Shown: in pieces, positions 1-12,800 of the stretch | Layout: every line of letters begins with the position of its first letter | How positions within the stretch are numbered: position 1 is the first letter of the stretch | Assembly: GCF_036898095.1 (NCBI RefSeq) | Contig: NC_090759.1 | Span: 27,938,434-28,002,433, forward strand | Direction of reading: 5' to 3' | From: Palaemon carinicauda | Lineage: Eukaryota > Arthropoda > Malacostraca > Decapoda > Palaemonidae | DNA: 64,000 nucleotides | Made by a program: the position numbers and the translations under genes | Notes under the pieces: generated by a model | Seen by the model: only the letters and a program-made list of their open reading frames with translations | What the model was told of the DNA's origin: nothing | The model's database searches: none

Positions 1-49
1 ATTCTGCTTTTCCAACTATGGTTGTAGCTTACCAGGTATTAATAATAAT

Positions 50-99
<50 letters not shown>

Positions 100-100
100 A
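1..100 (-). repeat. (AAT)n-tailed dispersed repeat, truncated by window edge
   Basis: The run TGCTTTTCCAACTATGGTTG followed by (AAT)n is the reverse-complement form of a repeat found again at 1290, 6345, 7137, 9826 and 19640. Only the end next to the trinucleotide array is in the window. Confidence 0.7.
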
Positions 101-659
101 GATATGCTTGTATGGTATCAACAAAACATGAGTGACTTTTATGTTCTTACCAATATTAAAAATTAATAAAAAATGGACCTTTTCTTATAAGTTTGATAGA
201 AAGTTGCATAAGAAAAATAGAAAAAAGATAACAAGACCTACTCGTTTGACCACTTTTTTATGTTTTTTTTATTTATTTTTTAACCTGCTTTTCGTTTATC
301 GCGTTTCTTTTCTTCCAGTGCTTCTATTGTTATAAAATGAACTGTCTTGCATCATGTCAGATGAATTTGATTGATCGTGTTAGTGTGTTCATATGTTTGT
401 TTACTTGTTTTGGGCAATGATTTAGTTTAATCTACTCATTGGTGATAATTATGATTTTAAAGTAACATTATAAAAATTTTTTATACAATATCAATGATTA
501 TAATAAATATTAATTTTAGTTTAAATAATCACATTGATTATTATTCAGGCTATGAAATTGATATCTGGAATTTTCACTATTTGTGAATGAAATTATTTAT
601 TGATTTCTTCCGGTAAATTTATAAAATTATTTATTTTCTTGATTGAATACTTGCTTTTG

Positions 660-905
660 AATCATCATCATCATCATTAGCTGTAACTAGTCCACTGCAG
701 ATCAAAAATCTCAGACGTGTCCTACCATTGCCTGGTCCTCATTGGTCCTAGCTTGGGTGGAGAGGGTCTTGGGCACTGATCATATGTATATATGGTTAGT
801 CTCTAGGGCATTGTCCTGCTCGATAGGGCAATGACACTGTCCCTTGCCTCTACCATTCATGAGTGGCCTTTAAACCTTTAAACCTGTCATGGTGCAATAG
901 CATGC
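660..905 (+). repeat. Dispersed repeat with (ATC)n start and 'GTCCACTGCAG' core
   Basis: It starts with a short (ATC)n array, then AGTCCACTGCAGATCAAAAA and a 'CTCAGACGTGTCC' block, and runs to about 905. A second diverged copy at 11712-11835 shares GTAGTCCACTGCAGGACAGA and CTCAGACATGTCC. The two copies show it is interspersed. It may be SINE-like or a LINE 3' end; it has no coding capacity. Confidence 0.6.
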
Positions 906-1287
906 CCCCCCCCTCTCCCGCCGAATGACTCCCTTTCCGAATTTCGAATTTTTATATCTTAAAAAAAAAAAGAATACAATCGAATATATAAATCCACTTC
1001 CTTTGAAAGAAAACCTTTTTGAATTTTGAACAAACAATTACTTTTGTCGTTTACTGCGCCATCAATCGAGTCTGCAATTTAAACCTTCAACGTGTCTTGA
1101 GATTTTATTTAAACATCAGTTTGTTTAAAAATAACTTGCAATATCTCATGTTGCGGCTTCTATAGTTGTTGACACTAGTTATTGGTAGTATTTCTGTGGT
1201 TGCAGCTGCTGATAATTCTTTAGTTTCTTTGTTACTGCTGTTATTGTTATATTGTTACTGCTACTATTGCTTTTCCAGTAGACACTG

Positions 1288-1550
1288 CCATTATTATTAT
1301 TGTTATTATTATTATTGTTGTTGTTGTTGTTGTTGTTAGCTAAGCTACAACTACAGTTGGAAAAGCAGGATGCTATAAGCCCATGGGCTCCAACAGAGAA
1401 AAATAGCCCAGTGCGGAAAGGAAATAAGCCAATAAATAAATCATATGAAAAGTAATAATCAATTGAAATAAAGTATTTTAAGAACAGTAACAACATTAAA
1501 ACAGATCTTTCCTATATAAACTATAAAAAGAAATTTATGTCAGCCTGTTC
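1288..1550 (+). repeat. (ATT)n-associated dispersed repeat, copy
   Basis: An (ATT/GTT)n run is followed by GCTAAGCTACAACTACAGTT, GGAAAAGCAGGATGCTATAA and GCCCAGTGCGGAAAGGAAAT. The same series of blocks recurs at 7137 and 9826 and, inverted, at 6345 and 19640-20340. This copy ends near 1550. Confidence 0.75.
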
Positions 1551-4500
1551 AACATAAAAACATTTGCTGCAAGTTTGAAATTATGAAGACCTATCGGACT
1601 AAGTCTGGATGTGCTTTTACTAATGCAGTTGTTGTCTCTTTTTAAATAACAAATATTTTTAACGCTGTATATATATCCACTGCTACTATTAAAGATGTTT
1701 CAGCCATAGTTTCGCTACTTTGACGTGAAAAGTAGCGGTTCTGCTAGGTCTAGACTCTAGGCTCTAGGCTCAACCGTACTCTGCTCTGCTACAGTCGCTG
1801 CCTCCACCTTTGTTCGCTAAGACTCAGCCGTAACGCGCTTAACCTGGTTCAGTAAATTTTGCACACTGTTCATGCTGGTGACCTTTGGTCGAACTGAACT
1901 TTGGATATATTTAGAATGCTTACGTCGTCTGAATCACTTGAATGAAAAATTATGAGTGGATTTTGTGTGATGATTTGCATTCGTTATTTTTCATTCGAAA
2001 GTTATATTTTTATCATTTGTGCTGCTCAAACGTAGGATAATCAGTCGATTATAAAATTTCTTTACGATAAGTCACAAATATCCAATAATTCAAATGGTTT
2101 TTGCTTAATAATTTAACTGCTGTGTAGTTTATTATTATTATTGTTTTGTTTGATTTTTTTTTTTGTCAATACTTTATGAATTAACACCCGGAACATTTTC
2201 AAAATATCAAAGAGGCACCTAAAGGTAAAAGATCCTCCCTCCCTTTTATATCTCATCCAAAAGTCAATTTCATTTTGCCAATTAGTATAATCGAACATCG
2301 TCTAAAAACTTCGCTCATCGAACGTAACCGAACGTTCTTGAACATCGCATCATTTCCATTACTATTACTTTACTTTACTTTGATAGCTGCTTTTCCGGTC
2401 TTATACAGCAGGTGAATCCTACTCTCTACAGGACCTCCGCTGTCATTTTATCTTGTTCGTTCGGGGTATTCAACAATTCATATCACATATTACTCATTTA
2501 CTGATAAATCGTCACTGTCAAACGACTTCAGTTTCCTCTTGAAAGCCTTAATGTCTTCAAACATTTAATTCGTCGAAGATAATTTATTCAAAGGTATAAC
2601 GATTTTTATTTATAAAAGCGCAAAACCCAGCTAATCAGAAATTAAAATCAAGTTTGGGGATTGGTGTCGGAGAGTAACGGCAACGTCATCCGAGAAATCC
2701 CGCTCCCGATAGTAGCATGAGCATCAGGGCAGCAGTGACTGTCCCCTTTAAACCAGCTCTCCCACTCTCGCCTTCCCCTTTCTAGTCCCGGGAGAGCTTC
2801 AACCGTTATATGGATTGATACTACACCGAAAGCAGAATTTAACGCTAGTTGAACATGGAACACGTATGCATGCAGTGTGGTATTTGAAAGTTTATTGGAA
2901 TTTTTCAGATGAATGGTATTTATCAATAATCTTTGAGGTACAATCTCCAAACGTGATAGATCTCAGAAATTAATAGTTGGCTACTCCGTTAGCATTTTTA
3001 ATACAGATTGGCAAAAGGATTGTTCAGAATTGAAAAAAAAAAATAACTGGGAAATTTGTTATTTCACCACAATGTGCATACGAAAGCACGAGATTAAATA
3101 GCAAATAATAAAAAAAACAACAACGCTTTATCACATTGAGTACGAACAAAAGTTGTTGCTATTTTTTAGTCTATAATACGAATTTATCTTAAATACGTTG
3201 TTTTACTTTACGTTCTCGTCCACGTAATGCAATAAATCTTTTATGTATGTTTTAGCAATAAGCCATTGTCATTTGTTTATCAATCTATAAGTTGTTGCAA
3301 CATTTCTGCCATTGACACCTGAAATAGAAATAAGGTCACGATGCCAATCACTCACCAGTGAGAGAGATGGGATTTGTTCAATGGGACAGACAAAGCGCTT
3401 TAGGCAAGTTTTGTTGAAATATAGTTTACCTGTGTTGACGTCAGCTGCGACCACCTTTTTTTCTTTACCTCGTGTTGTGTTGGTATTTTTCTTTCATTTT
3501 GTCTTAAAAATCTCAACAAACTTCACTGTTTCACTTGAATGATGAATGGGCTCCCATGCCCCAGTGTCTATCCATTTGGTCAAAATCTCCGAATCTAATC
3601 CTCCGTAACTTGAGTAGTGTAACCTACCACCTATAAGCCTACCATGTTTTTATGGCACCAACTTATGAAAGTCAATGCAAATGAAGACTAGGGATCCGTC
3701 TCCAATGGACAGTAAAAAAAAGGGTAAAAAGTGTTCATATGTATGAATGGCTCAACAAAAATTTACTGCTCACGATGTACAGACAATGTACAGTATTGAT
3801 TTAGTGTTGATGGCTCTATTCCAAACCAAATAGCATTATACTGATGACGTTGGTTCATACCTTAACAAAATCTGTTTAGATTTTGGCTGCCTGATAGACC
3901 ATATGGTGGAACCCTTCTTTAACTGGCAATACAAATGATAGTAGCTAAAGGTTGGGACTATTTTTGTTTCTGATTAAATAGTCTTTCAAGAGGTGTTAGC
4001 CAGGAAAATAGACAAAGGTCTTTATACCATATAATGACATGACAAAGATTTTGTGAATGGAAATCCTAAGTATGGCTGTACTGGAGGGTATGAAGCAAAA
4101 TGTTTCTACCAGTTTAGCCCCTCTAATAAGGTCCTTTCGTTGTTTGTGTTTATATTGTTATATGTAAATTAAATCTACCTATTTTATGATATAAGACTTG
4201 TGAAACGGCTTATTTTTTACATATAAAATGATCATGTATAGATAAAACATTGTAATGATTTGTAACTTGAATATGTATTCCAGAACGAAAGTTTCTGGAT
4301 AATCACTCGTAACTTATTCTGTCTCCAGCCACCAGACATGCGTATTGCATGGTGTAGTTTAGCCTGGGATATTATAAGAGTCTATTAAGAATTTTTCTCA
4401 GAAGATGGATCCTATTATAAAGGACAGGCCATGAGTTACAGAGGAGAGACAATTCGTTGTTCTCCAAGTGAACTTTGCTCCTTTGGAGACATTTCTTTGA

Positions 4501-5340
4501 CACCCAGTTGTGCTACTGCTAAATTTCTTCCATTATCTCAACTCTGCTAAATAACAAGGAAACCTTGGAATATTGAATATCATCAGAAGCTGTGTTCTTG
4601 TTTATCTCTCTTATATCTGAAACTACTACCTACAAAATCCTTAAAAATTAACTGAGTTTCGTCGTCGTCTGTCTCTCACTTCATAGAGACTTATAAAGCA
4701 AAGGCCTACATCATCATACGATTTTGATTTTGTAAATCATTATAAAGTTTGTTAATTGTGAGTATTTTGTGAATCTTATCTTTTATTGTAGATACTTATA
4801 TTTAATCTCAAATATAGTCATTGTTAATGTTTGCTGGGTAATTTCTTTTGCTGTTACTGTTTCGCTATTTTCTTTGCTAAATCATTTATTAAGGAAATAA
4901 GACATTAAAGTAGATCTGACATAATCTACTTTGTGTAATAGCTGACTGTAATAGTATGAACAAATATATGCAAGTAATTAAAATCTAATTAGTGATAATT
5001 AGTAATATTTATATATATTATACAATCTTGTTGTACCAACTCCAAAGTGTGTACATGAAACAGCCACAAAGACGATAGTTTATCTCTCGGAGAAATGAAT
5101 GATTTAATCCCTGCAATTACCTTCACCCTTACTATCCCCTTTCCCAATACCTTCACTCTTTGTTACTATCCCCCATTCCTTCGCGTGTGAAAGGATAGGT
5201 GCAATAGGAATTCCCCGTTTTCACTTTCAGTTCGTCACAGAACCAAACGTTCGTTGTTTTGTTGTTTGCTAACACGTGCTGTGATTAGCCTGACTCGTTG
5301 TATGCTTTCTGAGAAATACTTTCACTGTTTTGTTCGTTGG

Positions 5341-5342
<2 letters not shown>

Positions 5343-5385
<43 letters not shown>

Positions 5386-5414
5386 GTCGACAGAATTTGA
5401 ATTGAGTTTTTACT

Positions 5415-5501
<87 letters not shown>

Positions 5502-5541
5502 ACGAAGACAACATAATTTAATTTGGAGTTTTACTTTTACA

Positions 5542-5590
<49 letters not shown>

Positions 5591-5659
5591 GAAGACGACA
5601 GAATTTAAATTGGGGTTTTACTTTTACACACACACACACACACTCACACACACACACAC

Positions 5660-5717
<58 letters not shown>

Positions 5718-5767
5718 ACGAAGACGACAGAATTTAAATTGGGGTTTTACTTTTACACACACACACA

Positions 5768-5834
<67 letters not shown>

Positions 5835-5876
5835 ACGAAGACGACAGAATTTAAATTGGGGTTTTACTTTTACACA

Positions 5877-5944
<68 letters not shown>
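5343..5944 (+). repeat. Composite minisatellite: (CT)n blocks separated by a 35-45 bp unit
   Basis: Five long (CT)n runs alternate with near-identical spacers containing GAAGACGACAGAATTTAAAT, GGGGTTTTACTTTTACAC and short (AC)n runs. Spacers lie near 5387, 5500, 5589, 5718 and 5834. The open frame across it is a by-product of low complexity and not a gene. Confidence 0.93.
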
Positions 5945-5948
<4 letters not shown>

Positions 5949-6344
5949 GGTGAAACGACTTTCTCCCACGCAAAGATCTCTCCTACCTAGAAAGCACAAA
6001 GGATCAATATGTTGAAAATATTCATCAAGGCTGCCCTGTCACTTGATGAAAATGTTAACTTTAAAGTTGTTTGTAGTTTAAAAAAATCTAAATTTACAGT
6101 TCGATATGAATTAAAGACTGAATTTTGTTGTATGAAAACTAGACTTTGTGATACGTTGTGTAATAATAGATTAATGAATTTTTACTATCAAATATATGTA
6201 ATGTATATTTAAAAAAAAAATAATCTATACAAAACTATTTGGTATATACATCGTCAATTTTACTCAATGAAAAATACCTATATATACAAAAGTTTCATCG
6301 TCTCTTCAATCAACATTTCTATCCAGATATTGCTATTTTCCCTG

Positions 6345-6401
6345 TTGGAGCCCCTGGGCTTATAGTATCCTACTTTTCCAACTAGACTTATAGCTTAGCG
6401 A

Positions 6402-6461
<60 letters not shown>

Positions 6462-6478
6462 TTAATAATAATAATAAA
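6345..6478 (-). repeat. (AAT)n-tailed dispersed repeat, short copy
   Basis: CCCTGTTGGAGCCCCTGGGC, then TTTTCCAACTAGACTTATAG and CTTAGC, then about 24 AAT units. It is the reverse complement of the 7137 and 9826 copies, cut to about 60 bp of unique sequence. Confidence 0.7.
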
Positions 6479-6767
6479 TATTCTGGCGATATGGTAAGCG
6501 TATCCTTTCGTATAAAATAATTCAGTTACATGATTTGCTGTTTGTCTTAGATATAGATCCCATGACGTAAATCAGGTATGAGGGAAAAAAATGAAATAAT
6601 AATACCAATTCCTTAATATCGCAAGAGGGTCTGCCCCTTTCATTTGTTCTTCTGTACTTCTCTTTCTCCCTATTTCCTTAATCTTTCCCATCCCGAGTAC
6701 CTGCCTTTGAGCTATAAATTGGATTGTATCCAGGGGTACTTTTCCTTTCCCCATATTCCCCACTCCC

Positions 6768-6768
6768 C

Positions 6769-6849
<81 letters not shown>

Positions 6850-6850
6850 G
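6768..6850 (+). repeat. (ATT)n microsatellite
   Basis: About 27 perfect ATT units. Unlike the other trinucleotide arrays here, its flanks do not match the dispersed repeat. Overlapping ORFs on both strands (poly-Asn, poly-Ile, poly-Tyr) are artefacts of the array. Confidence 0.9.
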
Positions 6851-7136
6851 GTATGGCAACTTGGTGCCTTCGATACGTTATGTTGCTCTCAAGATTTTTA
6901 GGTAACAAACTATATATAACAGTAATTATCACAAGGAAACAATAGAAGATATCAGTTTTATGTGAAACATTCATACCAAGATAAATGAAACATGGAAGGA
7001 CTGCCGGAAAATTCAGTTTATAATGGGTAGGCCATATTTTTTAGCACATACAGTATGTATTATCATGTGGCCCTCTCACTTGGATATAGTTAAATGTGGC
7101 TTCCAGTTGACGAACAGTTATCCATGTCTGGTTGTT

Positions 7137-7800
7137 ATTATTATTATTATTATTAAATGCTAAGCTACAACCCTAGTTGGAAAAGCAGGATGCTATAAGC
7201 CCGGGGGCCCCAGCAGGGAAATTAGCCCAGTGAGGAAAGGAAAAAGGGAAAAATGAAATATTTTAAGAATAGTATCAATATTAAAATAAACATTTCCTAT
7301 TTAAACTATAAAAACTTCAACAAAACAAGAGGAAGAGAAACTAGATAGGAAAGTGTGAACGAGTGTACCTTCAAGCAAAAGAACTCTAACCTAAAGCAGT
7401 GTAAGACCATGGTACAGAGGCTATGGCACCACCCAAGAATAGAGAACAATGGTTTAATTTTGGAGTGTCCTCCTAGAAGAGCTGCTTACCATAACTGAAG
7501 AGTCTCTTCTACCCTTACCAAGAGGAAAGTGGCCACTGAATATTTACAGTGCAGTAACCCCTTGGATGAAGAAGAATTGTTTGGTAATCTCAGTGTTGTC
7601 AGTTGTATGAGGACAGGAGAATATGTAAAGAATATGCCAGACTATTTGGTGTATGTGGAGGCAAAAGGAAAATGAACCGTAACCAGAGAGAAGGATCCAA
7701 AATAGTACTGCCTGGCCAGTCAAAAGACCCCATAACACTCTAGCTGTAGTATCTCAACGGGTAGCTGGTGCCCTGAAATACTATACTGTATATTTACAGC
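7137..7800 (+). repeat. (ATT)n-associated dispersed repeat, long copy
   Basis: It starts at the ATT run and continues through GCTAAGCTACAACCCTAGTT and GGAAAAGCAGGATGCTATAA for about 660 bp, to the 'GTAGCTGGTGCCCTG' region. It aligns over most of its length with the reverse complement of 19640-20340. No intact ORF is present. Confidence 0.75.
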
Positions 7801-8017
7801 CTAAGCACTGAACCACCATCTCTCTTCTCTCTCACAAGTGTATTAGGTCCTTGTTTCAATAGATTCTATCAAATCTGACGAGTGTTTGAACTCATGCCCA
7901 CGAATTGGAAGGATCAACGTATAGTGATCAATTTGTCTTTATTATGTTTCTCATTAAATTTTTAATATGTGACTACTTTTTTATCTAGGCTATGCCTTGC
8001 AATACAAGTATATTAGT

Positions 8018-8217
8018 AACTATAGTCAATTTCTTTTAATGAGGCGCATTTGAACCGACTCGCAGCGGTGCTCTTTTAGCTCGGAAAAGTTTCCTGATCG
8101 CTGATTGGTTAGAATTATCTTGTCCAACCAATCAGCGATCAGGAAACTTTTCCGTGCTAAAAGGGCACCGCTGCAAGTCGATGCAAATCTTCCTCTCTAA
8201 AAATATTGACTATAGTT
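8018..8217. mobile_element. Foldback MITE of about 200 bp
   Basis: The two halves are inverted copies. The left half begins AACTATAGTCAAT and includes GCAGCGGTGCTCTTTTAGCT and GGAAAAGTTTCCTGATCGCT. The right half carries the reverse complements and ends ATTGACTATAGTT. The arms meet near 8110-8125 with almost no loop. It ends about 50 bp before the first recognised lipase exon and has no coding capacity. Confidence 0.85.
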
Positions 8218-8268
8218 GTAAGACTAGATGGGTATTTGAGTAATTTACTCTTGAATTTCCTTCCACAG

Positions 8269-8396
8269 GCAGAACTTGGTCGACTAGCCGGTTACGCAGT
8301 GGAGACACACACAGTGATCACAAACGACGGCTATGTCCTCACCATTCACCACATCCCTCCCAATGCCAAGCAAAAATTCAACCACGAGACTGCAAG
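8269..8396 (+). CDS. Lipase exon encoding the N-terminal lipase region
   Basis: The acceptor is TTCCTTCCACAG and the donor is AAG|GTAGGG. The exon encodes residues 1-42 of the visible protein plus two bases of an Arg codon completed by the next exon. Residues GYAVETHTV and [11 protein letters not shown] are the conserved start of the mature acid-lipase fold. It begins in phase 0, so at least one more exon with the start codon and signal peptide must lie upstream. I could not identify it in 1-8268. Confidence 0.88.
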
Positions 8397-9825
8397 GTAG
8401 GGAAGAAACGCCCTTCTGTACATTTGCTGTTATAGATACCTTGATGAATTTGCTGTAATTTTTGATAAAATACCTTAATTCAATCGTTAGGCAGTCTAAA
8501 TTTTTTTATTTTGATTTGATCATTTAGTGATGCCCACTTGTAAAACGAAATGGACAAATGTGTGATAAGTACAGAAACTGTCAAAAACAGGTGGTTTTAA
8601 GTAACGCTACTGCTTATACTTTGAAATCAACGGCGTTGGTAACACTCAGGACACGTCTTTTTACAGTCAAGGGAACCGATTATTAATCTTAAGAAGACTA
8701 GTACCCAGGGAAACAGAGTAACAGTCCCGAAAAAGCAACTGCTAGTGAGGACTTTTATTTGAAATACCACTTATGGAAAGTATAAGATCATAAACAAACA
8801 CTATGAACAATATTGTCCAGAACAGAAAGAAATTCCTGTCTGTTGTAGACATCCAGTCGCGAGACAACGATATCCATACAATGTTGAATAAAATAAAAGA
8901 AGTATATAATGATATCATTTGTAGGATTACAGTTACACACACGAAATTCTTCTAATACGTTTACGTGCTGTACTCCTTCCGCGTAATAAATTTCGTAGTC
9001 TACATTTCAATGCACTGGCGTATATCAACAGTAGTCAAGTGATATTTGACAAAGACTTGATTAAAGAATGATTATACTTCAGGTTTTGGATGTTTTTTGT
9101 ATTTTTACCTTCGCCAACTACGTTGCGAAGGTTATGTTTTGATAGGTGTGTATTTTTTTATTCGTTTGTATGTCTCTGTGAAATTTGGTGGGATGATTGA
9201 CTATGATCCAAGGACAATTTGATTAGACTTTGAGTGTTTGGGTCAAAAGTCAAAGAAATGTCACGAAAAGGTAAAAAACGTTTCTAGCCATATCGTGGTC
9301 AATTTTTATCCGATTTGCATGAAACTAGTGCTAAAATGTGCATAATCTAATTGCCTATCTTGCGATATACAACATGATATAGGCGAAGGTATGCACTCTA
9401 CCGAGTGCCCGTTCTAGTTATGTCTGTATTTCCTTTATTCATTTTAAACTTAGTAAGCTTCCGTGAACTTCTGTAGAAGAAAGGCAATTTTATAATATAA
9501 CCCTGTTGCTGCTAGTAGAACCCATAAAGTGGACGTTAATTTATATTTAAATGATAGAAGTTTATTTTACTGGGGGAATATTCTCAGAGTTATCTGATTT
9601 TACGTGGTCATGAATATATTTTAAAATTATTTACTAGTCTTTTCCCTAAGGAAATCCACTATATTTAGAAATTGCCTTTTTGCTGTAAATTTACAAATGT
9701 ATTTTCATGGAAAAAAATTATGCAACTTACCGCTAATGATGTAAAGTTTGCCAATGACATTTGCTATCACAGGTATGTCGATAATTATAATAGGTACTCT
9801 TATGCTTTACCCCTAGTGTAATCAA

Positions 9826-9870
<45 letters not shown>

Positions 9871-12800
9871 TAGCCAAGCTACAACCCTAGTTGGAAAAGC
9901 AAGATGCAATAACCCCAAGGGCTCCAATAGGGAAAAATAGCCCAGAGAGGAAAGGAAATAAGGAGATAGATAAATGATGGGAACAAATTAACAATAAATC
10001 ATTCTAAAAACAGTAACAACGTCAAAATAGATATGTCATATACAAACTATTAACAACGTCAAAAACAGATATGTCAAATATAAACTATAAAAACTCATGT
10101 CAAATATTTCCCTCTGAAGATATGTATTATAGATTGCAAGATCAGTATCATTAAATCTGTTGTGTCAAATGAGTAGATAAAACCTGTCTCATCCATTTGA
10201 AGGCCATTTGCTAATAATTATTAGTAGATAAATCAATTTTATCGAAATCACAGTTTTGTCCTTAGTGAGAGGGCTCCAGTCTTGTGTCGTTTTCTTCAAA
10301 ACAGCCAATTTAGATTTTTTTTTCTTATCCAGAATGAATTACAAGTAAGCTTGGGATTCAATTACAGTTATACTCGTATCAAAATACTCAAGTTTGTATA
10401 CTTGGGAAAAATGCAAATTGCTTAAAATTTTTTGATACTTTGTAATACTTTTCATATATATTAACATAACTTTGGTAAAGGAAAGAAATATAACTTATTC
10501 CATTTCACGAGATCTTGTGATATTTAAGGACTTAATAACTGTTTATGGTAGTTCATTGAAATAAACGTTTTACATGTTTATTCACAGATTAAACTCAACG
10601 ATGTCCAATAACGTAAGATCTGAGAGCAGCCTTTTAGACGAATCCTATCTCTCGAGTAAACCCAACCCGGCGAAAGTGGTGTTCTTGCAACACGGGTTGA
10701 TGGGGTCTTCCGACAACTGGAACACCAATACAAAGGAGGATTGTTTAGGTGAGGATATAACTACTAGAGAGAAAATTGACTGGGAAAACAAATTATTGAA
10801 GCCTTTAAAATTCTAATCATGAATTCTAATAACTGTAGGTAAAATAAGAATGGGTTATTTGATATTTTCCCCAAGTCCTTAAAATTCTTCCCACCATCTT
10901 GGTAAGTTAAGCCTGCCTTGTACCGGGGCATTTTGAGAAATGTAGGATTATTTTTAATTTTGGTGCCATTTTTTTCTTTTAAATGTGTTTCGTATGACAT
11001 TATAGACGAATTGAATATACCCAATAATTTCTTTTCATCTTCATCCTCTTGAGATATTTGAAATGAATCCTCACACATTAATTATAGTAATATAAAAGTT
11101 CGTGAGCATATTGTCCCTAATTTCAGTGAAAAAAAATGGCGTAACCATGTAAAAATGTTTTTACTTATAACCATCATCGCTACTGGACATAGCAATATAT
11201 ATATCCTGACTTGTCTAGGATGTTTATCAACACAAATTGATTTTGGAATCTTTTCTACAGCCTATTTACTATCAGACGATGGATATGACGTTTGGATGGG
11301 AAATATCCGTGGAAACATATATTCAAGAAAGCATAAAAACCTTACGCTCGAGGATCCTTTGTTTTGGAAATTTAGGTGAGTTTATTGAATAATCCATTTC
11401 AGAAAGGTTCTTGGTTCCACCGTAAGCTTGAATTATTGTATTTATGTAGTAATTAATGTGTGATTATAAAAAGCAATTAGGTATACTTTTTAAAATTTGA
11501 ATGTGGGAGGAATGAAGGCTAGTGTTGTCCTGATTTAAGAATATTAGAGAAGTTATTTGCGTAGAATCCAATAAATATTGCACAATTTTACCAAACTCAA
11601 ATGTACTCTAAAGGAACTTGGGCATGGGTAGTTTACCATGTATACGACTAGAAAATCACGTCTTTTGTGTTATATTTTTAACCCAAAAAAAATTGGTAAA
11701 AATTTTTTTACAACAAATCCAGCCGTTTGTAGTCCACTGCAGGACAGAGACCTCAGACATGTCCTTTTTCATTTTTGGGTTTTGGCCATTTAATCACCAT
11801 TCCGGATTGGTGATGGTGGGAGACTTAAGCACTTAATTAAAAAAAATCATAGATAATTTCTGAACAGATTAATACTAAGATTGACATAGGTCATCGTAAA
11901 ATATCACTCAAGAGGACCTACTCATAAATGAACAAGACTGAGATAACGCAATCATAAACAGAATTGTTTACAATTGTCGCTTTTTTTCTTTTTAAATGAT
12001 TGCCATTTATCTCTCATTTCAAAACTGATTAAATATGTGTAAATGGAAAAGATCAAGTAGAATAAGAAATGATTTATTATTACAGGCCAGATTCAGTTAT
12101 AATGTACATAGCTATCGACAAGATAAACTGATAGATCAGACGCCAAGGAGTAAGTGAAGCTCTAGTGACTATTCCATTTCTTGTTTTGCTGCCAAGAGCT
12201 TGACAAAAAGAAGATAATTGTATTTTTTTTATCTAGGGAGTAAGTAATATAGAAAATGAATATCGCAAATTGGGAACATTTGACAAGAAATGGAAAGAAT
12301 TAGAATAAAAAAGAACTCGGGTGGTGTTTATGTAGAGGCCAACATCGTCACCTGAAATTCTGAAAACAAAACATGATTTAGGCTCGGTGACCACTTCAAT
12401 TATCAACACTTTCTAGCATGGTCCTGGTTTTGAAGGGTATTTTGTCCTTGATGCCGCTGGTTTAAGTTACTCCGTGATTTGCTATGTTGTGTGAACTAAT
12501 TTTGCATGAATTTTAGTGCTGTTGTTTGGGTTTGTTTTATAGTAATGTCACTCAAAGTCTTAGATAGAGCGTTTCTATTTCTACTCTAAGTTACCGGTAA
12601 CTTCGATTCCTCAACTCTCAAGTGTAAGCAGACTTTGCTTTGGGGTCCAGTGAACATGTGTATCATATTGAGGTGTGTACTAGGGAAGAGTTTTTATTCC
12701 CCCATGACATTTTCTACTTGAAAGGAAATTTCACATGAAAAAATTGACTTAGGAAATGTTACAATGCTTAGCTATATCATTAACACTACCCTAAAACGCC

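Larger units (their letters stand above)
101..8017. other. Upstream/intronic DNA without recognised genes
   Basis: This AT-rich stretch has only short chance ORFs. The repeats inside it are listed separately. Short pieces around 2340-2560, 2640-2950 and 4000-4700 look like neither coding sequence nor a transposon I recognise. The missing 5' exon(s) of the lipase could be hidden here, but I found no candidate with a signal peptide and a matching phase. Confidence 0.5.
8397..10587 (+). other. Lipase intron (about 2.2 kb)
   Basis: AT-rich intron with GT-AG ends. It contains a short dispersed repeat at 9105-9420 and an (ATT)n-associated repeat at 9826-10110, both listed separately. A segment near 10366-10440 resembles one arm of the inverted repeat at 28148-28438. 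No other gene is seen. Confidence 0.7.

Noticed and set aside
5523..5990. 155-codon ORF over the CT minisatellite
   Set aside because: It is made almost wholly of Ser-Leu dipeptides from (CT)n; low-complexity artefact.
6009..6212. 67-codon ORF starting MLKIFIKAALSLDENV
   Set aside because: Short, no homology I recognise, and followed by A-rich repeat; it does not provide a signal peptide exon in the right phase for the lipase.
6572..6945. Overlapping poly-Asn, poly-Ile and poly-Tyr ORFs
   Set aside because: All come from one (ATT)n array read in several frames and strands.
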